64,000 bases of DNA from VBAU01 sp036005185 (GTDB lineage: Bacteria > Bacteroidota > Bacteroidia > Chitinophagales > Chitinophagaceae). The stretch spans positions 62,001 to 126,000 of the forward strand of contig DASYQS010000038.1 of NCBI GenBank assembly GCA_036005185.1, read 5' to 3'. A program made the position numbers and the translations under genes. The notes beneath the pieces are model-generated. The model ran no database searches, was not told the origin of the DNA, and saw nothing but the letters and a program-made list of their open reading frames with translations. Below, in pieces: positions 62,655 to 64,000 of the stretch (position 1 is the first letter of the stretch; every line of letters starts with the position of its first letter).

Positions 62655-63671
62655 ATGAAGAAAAAGCTTTTCACTATACTTCAATATCTTTTATTCCTCA
62701 GCCTGGGGATTTTCCTTGCATGGTGGTCGTTGAAAGATCTCGATCAGGAAAAAAGAACTCAAATAAAAAATGCATTAAGTCATGCAAGATATTGGCTTGT
62801 CATTCCTGTATTTACTATTCTTATATTAAGTCACTTGGTTAGAGCAGTTCGTTGGAAACTGCTCATCAACTCCCTGGGATATCATCCCAGAACGGAAAAC
62901 ACTTTTTTTGCAGTAATGATAGGTTATCTAACCAACCAGGCCGTTCCAAGACTTGGCGAAGTATTAAAATGTACAATGCTGGCGAGATATGAAAAAGTGC
63001 CTGCTGACAAATTGATCGGTACTATCATTCTTGAAAGAATTATTGATGCCATAAGCTTGCTTATCATATTTGCAATTACATTGGCTATTCAGCCAAGTAT
63101 TTACACCGACCTGATCAATGCTTTTTTTCATTCGCCACGTGATCCGGAAAAGAAAAAAATCTCAGGATTTATTCTTGCTGCAATACTCATTGGCCTTATA
63201 GCTTTGTGCATTTTTTTGTGGATGATCATAAAAAAGAAAACATTTGCCGATGTGATAGCACTATTTAAAAGAATTGGAAAAAGTGTTTGGCAAGGTATCA
63301 GCGCTGTGCAACATTTAAAACGAAGAGGATTGTTTTTGATTTACACGCTTGCCCTTTGGGTTCTTTATTTACTTGGCGGCTACATTGGTTTTTATGCTTT
63401 GCAAGAAACAGAACAGTATGGAGTTAAAGAAGCATTTGCAGTTCTGTCTGCTGGTAGCATTGGCATGATTGCCACTCCAGGCGGTATAGGGGCCTATGCC
63501 TTACTGCTTAAAAAAACTATGGAGCTTTATGGATTGCAAGAAGGAGTTGCCCTAGCCTTCGGGTGGATTCTATGGTTGGTACAAACCTTTGTGGTACTGA
63601 TAGGAGGATTATTTAGTTTTGTGGCTATTCCCTATTTCAATAAAAGAAAAACTATTCCTGAGACGGCCTGA
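62655..63671 (+). CDS. Lysylphosphatidylglycerol-synthase-type membrane protein
   Basis: 338 residues from the ATG at 62655; an in-frame TTG at 62619 was rejected. About seven to nine hydrophobic helices; NQAVPRLGEVLKCTMLARYEKV and GTIILERIIDAISLL are the characteristic flippase-like (LPG_synthase_TM/UPF0104) stretches. ATPGGIGAYALLLKKTM in the second half is another hallmark. Without the catalytic C-terminal aminoacyl-transferase domain it is likely a lipid flippase or undecaprenyl-type transporter rather than an MprF synthase. Confidence 0.88.
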   Translation: MKKKLFTILQYLLFLSLGIFLAWWSLKDLDQEKRTQIKNALSHARYWLVIPVFTILILSHLVRAVRWKLLINSLGYHPRTENTFFAVMIGYLTNQAVPRLGEVLKCTMLARYEKVPADKLIGTIILERIIDAISLLIIFAITLAIQPSIYTDLINAFFHSPRDPEKKKISGFILAAILIGLIALCIFLWMIIKKKTFADVIALFKRIGKSVWQGISAVQHLKRRGLFLIYTLALWVLYLLGGYIGFYALQETEQYGVKEAFAVLSAGSIGMIATPGGIGAYALLLKKTMELYGLQEGVALAFGWILWLVQTFVVLIGGLFSFVAIPYFNKRKTIPETA

Positions 63672-64000
63672 AATTATATCACAAAAAATTTTAACCCTGC
63701 CGCAATTGGTGCAAAGAATTTCACAATGGAAAGTGCTGGGAAAAACATTTGCTTTTACAAATGGAGTGTTTGATCTTCTTCATCCCGGGCATATCTTTTC
63801 TTTATCCCAAGCTGCAAAAGAAGCTGATTATTTAGTTGTAGGATTGAACTCAGATAACTCTGTAAAAAAATTAAAAGGGAATGATAGACCTATCAACAAC
63901 CAGGAAACAAGATCGTTGATACTGGCCTCATTATTAATAGTGGATGCTGTCACAATCTTTGAAGAAGATACTCCGCTTGAATTGATTAATGCTGTACAAC
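63619..64000 (+). CDS. rfaE2: D-glycero-beta-D-manno-heptose 1-phosphate adenylyltransferase, 5' part only
   Basis: The frame runs to the right edge without a stop. FTNGVFDLLHPGH is the nucleotidyltransferase HxGH signature of the HldE adenylyltransferase domain, followed by DYLVVGLNSDNSVKKLKGN and ETRSLILASLLIVDAV. It activates heptose 1-phosphate with ATP for LPS core synthesis. The start is uncertain: no ATG is present. TTG at 63619 (overlapping the upstream gene) preserves the whole conserved N-terminus (KILTLPQLVQRISQWK). TTG at 63706 would cut part of it. The HldE kinase domain is not fused upstream. Confidence 0.8.
   Translation, partial: MWLFPISIKEKLFLRRPEIISQKILTLPQLVQRISQWKVLGKTFAFTNGVFDLLHPGHIFSLSQAAKEADYLVVGLNSDNSVKKLKGNDRPINNQETRSLILASLLIVDAVTIFEEDTPLELINAVQ

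Noticed and set aside
1..64000. CRISPR arrays, prophage, transposase or integrase genes
   Set aside because: No regularly spaced direct repeats of CRISPR size and no recognisable transposase, integrase or phage protein were found on either strand.

Overview
The window looks like a chromosomal segment of a Bacteroidota bacterium, most probably a Chitinophagaceae-like member. This rests on the low G+C content, TAnnTTTG-type -7 promoter boxes, few Shine-Dalgarno sequences, a C-terminal type IX secretion (T9SS) sorting domain, a TonB-dependent receptor with a carboxypeptidase-like N-terminal domain, and families typical of the phylum (DUF4270, GSCFA, DUF4349, GYF-like). I see no rRNA, tRNA, CRISPR array, prophage, transposase or integrase gene.

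Layout. 0-9.7 kb: a partial secreted protein, thrS-infC (without rpmI-rplT), a secreted metzincin-type protease, a small iron-permease-family protein, pdhA, a membrane-anchored TPR protein, ribH, and a LutA-like CCG protein. 9.8-20.6 kb: a molybdopterin oxidoreductase plus cytochrome b pair, a fasciclin protein, an EVE-domain protein, two envelope proteins, a sirtuin, a decayed cupin gene behind a saccharopine dehydrogenase-like gene, a secreted VWA protein with a T9SS tail, and a GYF-like membrane protein. 20.6-31.4 kb: gyrA with a TPR protein, a long structured non-coding gap, a Bax-inhibitor-1 protein, NDH-2, serA and a serine hydrolase. 31.5-48 kb: dnaG, a broken Uma2 gene, a CYTH protein, an M48 lipoprotein, plsY, the rpsO-pnp-prmA group, an S9 peptidase, miaE, divergent galK/galM, a GSCFA protein and an HMG-CoA lyase-like protein. 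48-56.4 kb: an accessory stretch with an aminotransferase remnant, a TonB receptor with small envelope proteins, and three copies of the 3' end of rlmB. 56.4-64 kb: an ARPP-1/DUF6569-like protein, metK, a DUF4270 lipoprotein, a GT5-like protein, panC-panD, an LPG-synthase-type membrane protein and the start of rfaE2.

The most unusual signal is at 52.3-56.3 kb. Three + strand genes are each followed within about 60 bases by a minus-strand 3' end of the RNA methyltransferase gene rlmB. Only the last belongs to a complete rlmB. The other two are isolated 21-27-codon tails, each containing a perfect inverted repeat that encodes F-K-I-P/G-D-F-E. This is what repeated insertion of small gene units at the rlmB 3' end would leave behind, but no recombinase gene is visible.

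Other points: two genes are broken by small indels (cupin, Uma2) and one is a 3' remnant (class III aminotransferase). Six genes have a TAnnTTTG box 3-8 bases before the start codon, which suggests leaderless mRNAs. Several short hairpin repeat families lie between genes. All functions are assigned by recognising motifs by eye; no database search was run.
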